A stretch of DNA of 64,000 nucleotides, from contig NW_008710284.1 of the NCBI RefSeq assembly GCF_000327385.1, forward strand, positions 294,464 to 358,463. The letters run 5' to 3'. Origin of the DNA: Lottia gigantea (Eukaryota; Mollusca; Gastropoda; Lottiidae). Position 1 is the stretch's first letter. Every line of letters starts with the position of its first letter. Position numbers and translations under genes: made by a program. Shown here piece by piece: positions 1-18,675 of the stretch. The notes beneath the pieces were generated by a model, which had not been told where the DNA came from, searched no databases, and worked only from the letters and a program-made list of their open reading frames with translations.

Positions 1-312
1 TCTAAGGATCTGGCATGATGCAGGCAACATATCATGTAAACGATCTTTACGCTGGGATGTCCTAGAAACGGTGTTAGAAGTTAAGACCTTAGCACTAAGA
101 TCGTTTTGGTAACCCCTAGCCAGGACTCTGGTTCAAAAGGGTCCTTGAGTGTTCAAAGGATCTTGCATGATCCAGGACTTTTTGCTGATAAAGAGGGGCC
201 TTGAGTGAACCAGGAGTTTGGTTGGTAAATAAAGAACCTTGAATGATCCAGTCTCCTTTAGTTCTCAAGTCTTCAGCAGTCATTTATCATTAGTAACTTT
301 TCTTATTTTCAG

Positions 313-3300
313 ATGAAACATGCCTAGATGTCGCCCAGGCTGGAGCCACAAAAACAGTGGTATCAATATTACATGATACAATAGAAAATCTGTCTGTACA
401 AGAGTGTAGTTTATGGGCGTTGGCCTGTCTAACTTCTATAGGTGAGTCTAATTTTACCTTCAGTTGAGACTCGTGGAAGCAATGGCTTCACAATTTTGTG
501 TACCTTCAGCAGGATTTGAAGCTATAGTGCCTAATCACCTAACAAACTACATTCTCAGGGTTAGAGTACATTCAAAACAAGAACAGTTGTTTAAAGACGT
601 ATGCTTAGGGCAAGGACTTATATATATTGTATATAATACTAGTTAGAAACTCTGAGTTTTTATTTTACAGCCGAGACCTGTGAAGAGGTGATTAATATGG
701 ATGCAGATGAAGCTGTTTTAGATTCCTTACAAAGATATCCATTAGAGGAAAACATACAGGAATATGGTGTAAGAATTATATCAAACCTAGCTTCAATAGG
801 TAAGAATATACACAATCTAAATTTCACTAAATCTAGACTCATCTAAAAAGAATAGACCCTATCCCTTGGACCCTCCCCACCACACTGACAACTTTTAGAC
901 CAAACCCTACCCTTGAACAATCCCATCCCACCCCATCTCTTGTGTAATGTCCAACCAGCCTGACAACTATTGGACCAAACCCTACCCATGCAATAAAATA
1001 AACCAATAGTCTTCCGTTCCTCCCTCCCTCCCTCCCCCACCCTGTCCTGTCCTGTCCTATATATGGTCTAACCAGTCTCTCTATCTGTGTATATTTTAGA
1101 GTCAACCAGCAGTGAGATTAACAGTAGAAGAGTTTTAGATATTTTAATGAAGATGTTAACTAACTACTCTAACAGTCTGTGTATCTTGGAACATACCTTT
1201 GTTACCATTGGACAAACTGTACTCACTTTTGGTAAGTATCTTTTTGATTTCATTAACCCTAAGGAAGCTGATAAAGACTCATTAACAGATCCCAAAAATA
1301 AATGCAAAACAAAACCCTAAATCCAAACAACATAGTGGCAAAACATTGGTAACAGCTAATGAACTTTTCACATGAGGAAGTATATCAATTATAAGTGAGT
1401 AAGTATTTCATAATGAAAAGTGGTATCAGGTGTCTAAAAGAGTAAGAATACCCTGCCTGGTGCCACACCCGACAGTAGGCCTATATCAATCATAAGAGAG
1501 TAAGTATTTCATAATGAAAAGTGATATCAGGTGTCTAAAAGAGTAAGAATACCCTACCTGGCACCACAATAAAAGACAATAACAAGTTAACAACCCTATA
1601 ATATATTTTTAGAGGACCAGAAGTATTTATTAGAATCAGGTGGAATCACACAAATCATCAACACCATGGAGAAATTCAATGAACACTCTACTATTCTAGA
1701 ACATGGCTGTCGCATTATTGGCAACATGGCTGTTTTCGGTGAGTTACAAACATCAATTTTTTTAACAATTAAAAGTAAACTTCCAACATATTTCTAACAA
1801 AATCATGATCAGTTTAAAAGCTGACAAAAGTTGACAGAAGCAGTCATCAATCCCTGCAATCTCTTAGCATTTTACTTACTGAAAGCATTTCCTGTGAGCC
1901 CCCTTGATGATTTCTTGATCCCTACTAGGCCTTTCCCCCTTTCTAAATCCAGCTGGCAAAGAACAAGCTTCATTTTGTAGGTGTTGAAAACTTTGTCCCT
2001 TCTGGAAGGAAAAAATCTACTAATTTGACAATTTATATAGTAAAGTTACAAAGTTACAAGTTTAATTTGTAATTGAATGTTTATAGAGAAATTAAGAAGC
2101 AAGGTAGAATGTTACGGAGCCTCTAAAGCAGTGATCAATGCGATGTTGTTATTAGATCAGGTATCAGAGATACAGCTATGTGGGTGTATGGCCCTGATGA
2201 ACCTCACTGCTAACGGTAAGACTCTTACTAATATATAGTAAGGGTTAAGGTTAGTGATCAATTCAATGATATGATGAACCTCACTGTTAACGGTAAGCTA
2301 GATGCATCAGAGATGATGATACTTCCATGATGAAGTTGGTCTTAAAGATCCTGTCTACCTACCAAACCTCTCTTAGTAATTATTTTACAAGGATAACAAC
2401 TTAGTTTCTGTCTACCGGCTGGTCCTTGACCCAACCTGTTGTCATTGATCTTTCCTAGGTTATCTGTACCTACCCTTATTACAAAAGACCATTATAAAAA
2501 ATTAATGACACAGGTTTTTTTATCAACTAAAATTTCCCATTATTCCTTTTAAATTTCAGTCCGAACCAACAAATTAAACCTACTGAAACATGGTGGAGTT
2601 TCAGCCATTTTGTCGTGTCTGAATAATTTCTCTACAGACTCTGAAATATTACTGACAGCTCTGAAAACTCTGACAAACATCATTAGTCTTGGTAGGGCTA
2701 TTAATCTTAACTTAAACAGATGTAAAGATAATAAAAATCTGCACAAGCAAGACAATTTCATTAATCAAAATCTTGTCAAAACTATGACAAAATCGAGAGT
2801 AAAAGTTCTTTACTTGTAGACTCCTTCAAAGAGAAGTACCATCAGGTGTTTGGAGTTTTCTAAACTTGTAATGTGTATGTGTATTTCAATAATCAGTCAG
2901 AAATCTGTGGTTCTTGTAATTCCACTGAAGTCAAGAGCTATATGACATAGCTAATGCCAAGCCCTTCCCCTCTCCATACATGTATTTTGTTTATTTTTCT
3001 CTAGAAAATGCCTGTCAAAGTGTTGTTGAAAAAAATGGTGTTCACCTACTCCTGTCACTTGCCAACACAACTAACTTTGAACCAGAAATATATAGTTATA
3101 TAGCTACAGTTCTTAGTGGTCTCACTAGTTTAAAAGGTAAGAACATTTCTACTTTACTTCTGTTATTAGGAAATTCTTTTAACACAAAAAAAATAAGGGA
3201 ATATATTACTATATAACTCACCTCTTTAATAACAAATGTTTTAACACAATTTACACGGGTTATCATCAGATAAAATAAAGAGGGTAGTAAAACTCAGAAG

Positions 3301-6213
3301 GTCATTTTGACTTACAGAGTGTCATGAAGTACCTCTAAAATTAAACCCTGATTTAATTATATTTCAGAACTAGAGTTTGATATACTAGAGAATATAGACA
3401 CAGCTCTGATAAAAATATTAAACCAGTACCCAGACAGCGCTGATATCACTCTAGCGTTTTGTCAGACCATGGAAAATATTCTAGCCTCAGGTAAAGTAGC
3501 CTATATTTCTATCTATAGACTGACACAATATATCGTCTTGTCTATTTTTAGTTAAAAGTTGTTGTGTATTCATACGCTGCATTAACGTTGTCATAGGAGA
3601 TGACGTCATTACGACGTCAGTACGTCATCAGAGATCACTATGGAAATTTGTAATTCATCAATAAATGAATGTAATTTTTTCACAACGGTTCACTATAGAA
3701 CATTACAATAAAATGTTAATATTATGACCTGTTGGATATTACCTAGCACTAACTAGATCTCTGATTATCTATATTGAATATTTTATAGAATTGGGAAGAA
3801 AGATGTTTATATATGAAGATAGACTCTCATTAATATTAAAATATACAACACAATTTATATACCATAGTCACATACAACAAATAGGCTGTAAAATATTAGC
3901 TATTATAGCCATGGGTAAGAACTCTGATCAATTTACCTAGTTTCCCCCATTCACTACTGCATATAGGATGTAAGATATTAGCTATCATAGCCATGGAAAA
4001 AATATACCAATCCAAAAAAGTAGGAAACCAATTTCGAAAACAGCAAATGATGTGTAAAATTCTCTGTATTATAAAGCTCTACTCCCTTAATTTTCTCTGA
4101 TTGACCTTAATCATCAACAGACACCCCCTCCCCCTTCTTTCCACGCCCACCCCACCTCCTCTTTCTGACTAGCTATTTATAATTTCACACAAGGATAACT
4201 ACCATGTAATAAGACCAGACTGTATTAAATGTCTACTGTCTGTCAGTATTATACATCACGATAATCTAGAACTACAGATTCTAACCTGCGGCGCCATATC
4301 TTGTATCCTGGAATCAAACAGTATGTATACCTCAACTCTTAATTCCATTCCTACTTTCATGATGGTGCTTATAATTGTCAATTCAAAGATAAATACATTC
4401 TAACCATGGAAGGGTTGCAAATTAGCTGAACTCAATAAGCAAAAAGGTTTTCAGTTTTTTGAAAGCAACCCCCCTCCCCCACTTTGCATTTCGTATTCTC
4501 AATTTTTTTTATCGATTCCAGGTGATATGGGTAGGATAGTTGAAGAAGAGAATGGAATCAACCAAATAATGAAAAGTTTAAACCAACACCAGACTGATTC
4601 CAGATTACATGTTCTAGCCTTGATGATACTGGCTAATCTATCTTTCTCAGGTATACAGGGGAGGGGCATAGAGTTTTAGGGGGAGGAGGGAGAGGAGGAG
4701 GCAGAGGTGATTTTGAATTGCAAGAAAAAAAGTTAAACATTTATGGTTTCTGTATCCAGAATGTTTGTTAGATGCATTAAAATGTATTCAAACTGACTCA
4801 AGGGGAGTTTGTTAAACATGGTCTAAGGGAGAAAACTCTATTTTAGAAAAATGACTTTTACTACGGACTACAGTTAATTTCGCATTTTTTACAGCTTATA
4901 AGAACTCTGATGAAGTGAGTTATTACCACTCTGTAAATGAATCCTATGTATTATAAATATTCAAATACACATTATAAGCTATGTGGACTCTCTAGAGGAA
5001 AATAAAGAAATGAGAGAGGGAAGGGATGAGAGAGAAGAGGGAAAGGGAGAGAAGAAGTTAGTCTGAATAACTAGAAAAATACTTTAAATTTTATCATTAA
5101 GAGTGCAAGATACAAGAACTATTTTATAATATTTTCAAATCAGTGAGAAGACATCTCAATCATTCAACTAAATTGAAATTTTCAGCAAAAAAGGAAGACA
5201 GCCAAGTTATTTTCGAAATAGTTCTCAAAACAATGACACAGTTTACAGAGAATGTAGAGATACAGAGCTATGCCTGTCATGTTCTCTGGCGTCTGCCATT
5301 TTCTTACAGTAAGTAATTCAACAAGATCACACCAATAACTAACATAAAAATGTCCATGTCCAAAATCAATGAGGTAGACATGAAATAAGTCTTATAATCA
5401 TCATGGATCATCAGCAACCTTCACGATAGTAACGGAATTGCAAGAACTACAGACGTCTTATTAAGAATTTTAATGGTGCAAATTGATTTTATCAGTATCC
5501 CTGATACATTAACAAAATATAGGAAAACCTCTTTACAAGCCTTTTAAAGCTTTCAGTGGTAGGACATTCACTTTAAAATGTTACAAAAATTTTTCAGATA
5601 CTGACCAACTGAGTCGAGTTTTAAATTCAATCAGGAACACTTTAAAAAGACACTCTCATGAGGCGGAGGTTGTAAAAACAGCTGGTAAAGTTTTACACAA
5701 GATATCACAAGGTGAGCTAGTAGTTTTAGGTTGTAACATTGCGGTTAAGTTATGCAATGAAAACACAGACACAGATATGTGGGCACAACCTCTCATAGGC
5801 CTATTGTGTTGTCCAAGAATGACAGGCCAGTGTCTGTTTGATCAAGTTTTGGTTGTACATTGAGTGTCATTCAATCTAAAACTTGACGGCACTTTTAACA
5901 GTAACAGTAATATGTGTATCCATTGGGAAAGGCGCTAAACTCTTTTTCCCTCCCAAGAATACAATGAAGTAAATGCCTCTAGGGGATTCTCTATCTAAAC
6001 TACTCTAATGATCATCAAATTTGATAAAAACAAAATAAAACAGGCATCATAGTGTGTCTATGTGAGGTCTTGAATCTGACATTACAGCTTTATTTGATAA
6101 ATTTTTTCCTATTTTCAGATGGCCACCAAGCAGAAGTGGACAATGTTTTAAAATCTCCATCATTACCTCAACTACCAGAGTTTTTTTGGCAATCTGTGAA
6201 GAGTGTTTCATGA
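313..6213 (+). CDS. Armadillo-repeat protein, 3' part of gene (5' end outside window)
   Basis: This is a spliced gene entering from the left edge. Exons read: 313-441, 671-799, 1100-1231, 1613-1738, 2087-2215, 2560-2691, 3005-3136, 3368-3490, 3789-3914, about 4190-4320, 4522-4650, 5186-5308, 5598-5711 and 6119-6213 (TGA). Most exons are 114-132 nt, a multiple of three and phase 1 at both ends, so each encodes one helical repeat of 38-44 residues. Patterns such as ENACQSVVEKNGVHLLLSLA and LLKHGGVSAILSCLNN are armadillo-like (family knowledge); such repeats form a protein-binding superhelix. The acceptor of the exon near 4190 is uncertain because I could not close its phase. No catalytic domain is visible in this part; an N-terminal domain could lie upstream. 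Candidate relatives include armadillo proteins fused to a kinase domain, but that is a guess. The protein ends with PQLPEFFWQSVKSVS. Confidence 0.8.
1290..1565 (-). repeat. Dispersed repeat (reverse copies) shared with 34836-35040
   Basis: On the minus strand the words CTTTTAGACACCTGAT, ACCACTTTTCATTATGAAAT, AAAAGTTCATTAGCTG and GTTTGGATT run in the same order as at 34836-35015. A second partial copy lies at about 1475-1565. Another fragment is near 27650-27700. Confidence 0.8.
4797..4996 (+). repeat. Dispersed repeat, about 190 bp, copy A
   Basis: It matches 7628-7815 in the same orientation. Shared words in order are GGTCTAAGGGAGAAAACTCT, AAAAATGACTTTTACTACGG, TTCAAATACACATTAT and CTATGTGGACTCTC. 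It lies in an intron of the armadillo gene. Confidence 0.75.
5430..5550 (+). repeat. Dispersed repeat, ACAGACGTC family, copy in armadillo gene
   Basis: GGAATTGCAAGAACTACAGA, CGTC, TTTTAATGGTGCAAATTG, ATCAGTATCCCTGATACA and CTCTTTACAA match the copy at 33429-33555. Confidence 0.7.
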
Positions 6214-6860
6214 TAATAAAAGGACTGTAAGACCAAGACCATAGTGGCTTGGTCCAGGCACGTTGCCCTAGAAGAATTTATCATATTTTTAAGCGTTTTG
6301 GATGAATATTCGATAGCCTATGATTGTCTCAGAGGCAGAGTCTTACTAAATCTTGTAAAAATTTGTTATATTATGGTGTATATACATTATAGAAATATTT
6401 ATAAATTAAATTATTATTTTAGATTACTACTAAATAGGCTACCAGTACATTATGACATGATTACAAATACCAGATTGTTAGTTTTTGAAGGTTTTTATGT
6501 AGCCTAAGCTTATATCATGATTTTTCTATATTATTTTGATTTTATATTGCCGAACTAATGGCACAAGTAGGCCTACATTGTGATATGGTATCAGTACCAG
6601 AGTACTAGTTTTTTTAAGGCTTTAGCTCTGTATATATTAAACATAACAGTGATTCGACCACATCTTTCAAGTTTAGATTACCATACTTATTATGGCACTA
6701 GTAGGCCTACATTACAATATGGTAATAAAGTGCTTAGTTTTTCTAAGGCTTTAGCTCTGTACATATATTCTAATAAACATAACAGTGCTTCGATTACAAC
6801 TTTCAAGTTTAGATAGAATATGGTTTAGACAGGTTTCATTGTAAGTTAATGTAAAATAAA
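6214..6860 (+). other. 3' UTR of the armadillo gene with tandemly duplicated segment
   Basis: The stop codon is followed at once by TGATAATAAA. An AATAAA-type signal near 6853 would give a roughly 640-nt 3' UTR. Within it, a segment of about 135 bp starting near 6559 is repeated from about 6694: both copies carry GTAGGCCTACATT, then 'AAGGCTTTAGCTCTGTA', then 'CTTTCAAGTTTAGAT'. No coding signal is seen. Confidence 0.5.
6559..6815. repeat. Two-copy direct repeat, period about 135 bp
   Basis: The copies start near 6559 and 6694. They share GGCAC(A/T)AGTAGGCCTACATT, AAGGCTTTAGCTCTGTA, AACATAACAGTG and CTTTCAAGTTTAGAT in the same order. Confidence 0.7.
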
Positions 6861-7627
6861 TTATTGCTTACTTTCATCTGACTTGTGATCTTTATTTCTG
6901 GGGTTTCTTCAAATCATCTTCTGATGTTAGAGCCTGGTTAGGGCCTAGGAGTGTTGTGTAACACCACCCCGAACTCATCAAACCCTGGTGTTGGTGCGGC
7001 CTGAAAAAAAAGAGCTTATAGAAATGAAACGTGTTTTAGATCTTACTGTCTGCAACTGATTAGGGCAACGCCAGGCAGTGTGCAATGAGGGAAATTCAGA
7101 CAAGACAGCAGCATAGGCCTATTCTCTTTCGATTTTGAGAGAGTAGATGGTGGAATTTGGAACTGTGTAACTGTAAGAGAGGGAGTGGTCTAGAGAGATG
7201 GGTGTGAGGCTAGGACTAGGAGAGCATTCACAGAGCAATAATAAGAACTAGGCCCATTAGCTTTAGCTTGAGCCTAATGGTTGTAGAGGCAATCCATTCA
7301 CAAAAGAATAGAAAATGCGAGTTGATCCTCACGATCAAAGAACATACGCCCTCCCTACGTGTCGAAATTCTTATTTCTTTGGATCGCCTGTCGATTGACA
7401 ATGACAGACTGTTGCATTTTGACATTCGTCGCTTCAACCAGCGATCGGCTCATTTCCCCACCTTGACATTTCTAATTCTAGCTATATTTAGAGTCAGAGA
7501 TGCTTAAAGAAGGCTTTGACGATCTAAAACATGCTTTCATCCCCTAGATTTGGCGATTCTTACCATAAAATCAATCGGTGATCAATCGTCTTGTTTCTAC
7601 CATTTTTCATAGTGCGTCTGCAAATTT

Positions 7628-7815
7628 AAGTGCCAAACACGGTCTAAGGGAGAAAACTCTATTTAAGAAAAATGACTTTTACTACGGACCACGTTTAATT
7701 TCGCTTTTTTAGCAGTGCTTAGAACTTTGATTAAGTGAGCTATTATCTCTCTGTGGGTGAATCCTATATATTGTAAATGTTCAAATACACATTATCAACT
7801 ATGTGGACTCTCAAA
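7628..7815 (+). repeat. Dispersed repeat, about 190 bp, copy B
   Basis: Partner of the block at 4797-4996, diverged by scattered substitutions. Shorter pieces ending in CTATGTGAAC(T/G)CTC recur near 8285 and 8385, and a reverse piece lies near 36745. Confidence 0.75.
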
Positions 7816-8671
7816 AGGCATTACCAATGGTTGACAAGTCTTAGTGGGTCCAATCTAAACATGTCTAACAAGCTAGTCAGCTTTCTGTGAGGGAAGATTC
7901 TTAAGAGTCCATTTGAAATGAAATGAATGGTGTTGTACGTCCTAATTTTCCGCCAACACCATGCAGTGTGCAATGAGGGTAATATTTCCAGCAGCATTAG
8001 CCTCAAGAGTCAATCTCATGAAGGCCAAGGGTCTTTCATAACAATTAAAATCTTACAATCCAAGTAAGAACATTTTAATGGTCTTAAAAATAATAACATG
8101 ATGAAAAATACACAATAAGCATAATATAATGTCTTCATTTTTACTACATCTCATTTCTATTTCCCCCATCCCCTTCCCCCTTTTTTGATAACTGAATGCA
8201 CCCACAGGAGACTAATTAGGTTTAATATGCTGGCTGTAACAAGAGCCTTTTGACCATGTAAAATAAATGCCAGAGTAACATTCTTAACTATGTGAACGCT
8301 CAAAAGCAGAGATGATATCAATGGTCAGAAACCAGAGCCTTATATCGTTGAAAAATAAATGCGAAATTAACAATTTTAGCTATGTGAACTCTCCAAAAAA
8401 CTCTCAGTAAATAAGCATTTTAAATTCCAGAACAAGTACTACGACCATTTCGTTGTATGCTTTTCATATTTCTAGTTTTTCGTTCCCACAATGTAAATCA
8501 ATCAAACATTCCCCACTATCAACAACAGTATGATTTTAATCATTTTTAATTTTTATAAGAAATAAAATAAAGTGAAAGATGAAACAATATTATATTTTAA
8601 TTCTAAACTGTTTTTCTGAAATAGAAAAAAATACAAATTTATTTTATTTATTGACTAAGCACTCTCATCTC

Positions 8672-8725
8672 ATGCTGCTGACACATGTTTCAGATACACA
8701 ATCCTCATCAGGACAGCTAGTTTAG
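8672..8725 (-). ncRNA. Candidate hammerhead-like ribozyme motif
   Basis: On the minus strand the order is a stem I strand (AGCTGT), the core CTGATGA, a short stem-loop (GGAT..ATCT), GAA, a minimal stem ACA/TGT with a 2-nt loop, C (the cleavage position) and the other stem I strand (GCAGC). This matches the layout of the minimal type I hammerheads known from animal retroelements. One stem I base pair next to the core is a mismatch. It was recognised by eye and activity is unproven. Confidence 0.35.
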
Positions 8726-8882
8726 GAAATGGGCTTTAATCATATAACCACTGAATAAGTCAAGAGAAAATAATGATATATAAAGATTAATTCTATAAAG
8801 TTATAAGAGTTGTAAGAAACCATCCAACCCATATACCGATAAATAATTTGTGATTAATGAAAAGCTAGATTGTATTTAATAA

Positions 8883-16187
<7,305 letters not shown>

Positions 16188-16468
16188 TTCCAGCGTCTTC
16201 ATACGAACTTCCGCTTTTGACCGGAAGCAGGTGCTTGGGCAACGTTCGTATTTTGATAATGGGCAACCTTCGACCTATTCAAGCATTTTCTTAATTGGGT
16301 TTAATTCGCGGATTTCAAACATTTCGAAAACAGCAGTTTCTCAGACTGTTTGTATTTGGTATTTGTGACGCTTTTCCTACCAAATTTTAATGCAATACAA
16401 CAATGTTTGCTCAAAAAAGTAATGCATAAAAAGTGAGCTAAAAAGAGTAGGCAGTAGAAACATTCAAG
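16188..16468. promoter_or_regulatory. Divergent promoter between RPN2 and SF3B6
   Basis: The start codons of RPN2 (-) and SF3B6 (+) are 281 bp apart with nothing else between them. The SF3B6 start sits in TTCAAGATGGCG, an AAGATGGC-type site common at animal housekeeping gene starts. No clear TATA box was seen. Calling this a shared promoter is inference from spacing. Confidence 0.6.
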
Positions 16469-17981
16469 ATGGCGATGAACAAGAGAGGAAACGTGAGTAT
16501 TTACTACGATTTCTCTGTTTTATGTGCTTTATTTTAATAATTTTTGGGTATTTCTTGAAGATTTTATATAGGGAAACCTCTCAGGCAAAATTCATTCCGA
16601 AAAATCGCATTTTTATGGAAATAGAGTCTTCACAAATAGGCATCTATATTGGGCAACGCTTGTTTTGTAAACAAACAATGGCCGTGATCCAAATGTCTGC
16701 AACTGAACTGATTTCTCAAAGCTTTATGTCTTGTGTCCATTAGACTGGTTAAAGCACAGATTCATTTGATTAAACCCAAAGAATTGTGCCAATGCCTTTT
16801 GTTGTTGAATAGACCCTTTAATCACCCTAATCCTCCCCTAAAACCTAATCTTTCAGCCAAATTAATTAATATTTAATTTATAAAGCAGACGTCACTCTGT
16901 AATTCTAACAATCTGTTTGTAGGTGAGGCTACCGCCAGAAGTCAACAGAATACTGTATATCAAAAATCTCCCATATAAAATCACTGCAGAAGAAATGTAT
17001 GATATTTTTGGTAAATATGGAGCCATTAGACAGATCAGAGTGTAAGTTGTTTCAAGATTTTGAAGTTGGTTTTCTCCCTTAATTGGCTTAAATGATATTT
17101 GCATTAAAAGCGAGGCTATAAATGTTGTGCCTAGGGCTGGGTAAAATGATCTAAATAATCGATAATCGGTAGTTTTCCATCGATAATCCATCTCAATTTT
17201 GTAATCGATACCCAGCACTACCTCTTAACTTAAACTGGTTGGTCTCTTCTGCATTAAAGCTTTCGTATCAATATCACTGTCTTATTTTCTAGGACAATAT
17301 TGCTCCAAGGTAGCAAACTCTGTTTTTAGAGCATGTTCTGTATTTTAACAATATACCTGTGTTTTATAGGTATGTGTGTTTATGCTGTAAAGAGCAATAT
17401 AAATAGGTTATTAATATGACTATTGTTTAAATTTCAGTGGTAATACGCCAGAAACTAAGGGAACAGCGTTTGTGATCTATGAAGATATATTTGATGCTAA
17501 AAATGCCTGTGATCATCTGTCAGGTTTTAATGTGTGTAATAGATATTTAGTTGTATTATATTACCAGGCCAATAAGGTAGGTTTCTCTTGGTTTGTGTTG
17601 GATAAAGAAAACCTATCAAAGACAAGTTTAGCTCATACGTATTAAAAATATTACAATGTTCATTTCTCTCGATGAAAAAGAAAAATAATCTTATAACCTA
17701 TTTGAATTTATGGATGTCAAGGTGATTTTTTGTTGTTGTTTTGTCAAGAAAACAAGAAACACTGGTCAAAGAGTGTAAATTGATAATGTCAAAGATTGGC
17801 CTGATGAATTTAGAATTAATAAAATTTTGATGCATAGCAATTGGATGTTAAACTCCAGTTATATTATAAATTCATATTTTTATATTTTCAGTCATTTAAG
17901 AAAGTGGATACTGATAAAAAGAAACAGGATTTAGATCAGATGAAACAGAAATATGGACTCAGTACTCCAGAAGTTAAATAG
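16469..17981 (+). CDS. SF3B6: Splicing factor 3B subunit 6 (p14 / SF3b14a), complete
   Basis: Four exons: 16469-16492, 16923-17041, 17438-17576 and 17892-17981 (TAG), 372 nt, 123 residues, in frame. The product is the U2 snRNP SF3b subunit that contacts the branch-point adenosine and SF3B1. The N-terminus [20 protein letters not shown] leads into an RRM with RNP2 ILYIKNL and RNP1-like [23 protein letters not shown] follows, then a charged lysine-rich tail ending STPEVK. The human protein has 125 residues and is nearly identical in the RRM. The gene is divergent from RPN2. No oddities. Confidence 0.97.
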
Positions 17982-18675
17982 ATACTATCTATTGGGAGAT
18001 TTTTATTTGTGTTTGGTTGGATCAAAAAGACTTGTATATAAATATCGTAATTCATAGTGAAAGACATAGTTGTTCTTGAGTTCTAACAGCTTGTATAAAA
18101 ACAGATCTAAAGATTGCCCCATTTTATAACAAATAGACATCCTCCTTCACTGATTACTTCTGATCTTGGTAACTTTATTGTTATCCAATCTTACAAGATG
18201 ATCTGTGGATTTTTGCAGTCAATAAATAACCCTCCAATGTCAAAGAATAGTTTCTGGGTAAGGAAAGATGTATTTTGTGAAGAAAGAAAGAACATACGTT
18301 TTGAGTAAAATATTTTATATAACAAACATCTTATAAATATACATAAAACAATAAATATCAAAAACAGTAGATTGCTGGTGGATTTCTTAAGTTTTTATCG
18401 TAAGGCACTTGTGGATTGTGTTCGGGGTTGTCCATATACACATAGAGGGGGAGGGGGTGGAAATTTCTCTAACTTTGTGTCTTTTTGTATCCCTTTTGTT
18501 CCAAGGATATTGCATTTTGAACTCTTCTTGCTGTATTTAAGAGTAGTAGTAAAAGATGACTTTTCTGTACCCAGCGTCACTCCAGAACATGTTGACCTTC
18601 ACCCCAAAAATATTTAACTTAAGATGTCTGTCGAGGTGGAGCTCTCTACAAGAGACTAGTTTAAATACTTTTTGA
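17982..18675. other. Intergenic / 3' UTR region between SF3B6 and the CaaX-protein gene
   Basis: The flanking genes converge here. The stretch probably holds both 3' UTRs (AATAAA-like sites near 18220 and 18349 on +). The 18372-18617 open frames lack any recognisable domain. Confidence 0.4.

Larger units (their letters stand above)
6861..8882. other. Intergenic region between convergent genes, repeat-rich, no gene seen
   Basis: This lies between the armadillo gene (+) and RPN2 (-). It has fragments of dispersed repeats: CAGGCAGTGTGCAATGAGGG near 7071, a related piece near 7960, and a block at about 7628-7815 that matches 4797-4996. A possible poly(A) signal for RPN2 lies near 8640-8650 (TTTATT on +, AATAAA on -). 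The open frames here (for example 7228-7507 on both strands) show no codon structure or family resemblance that I recognise. Confidence 0.5.
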
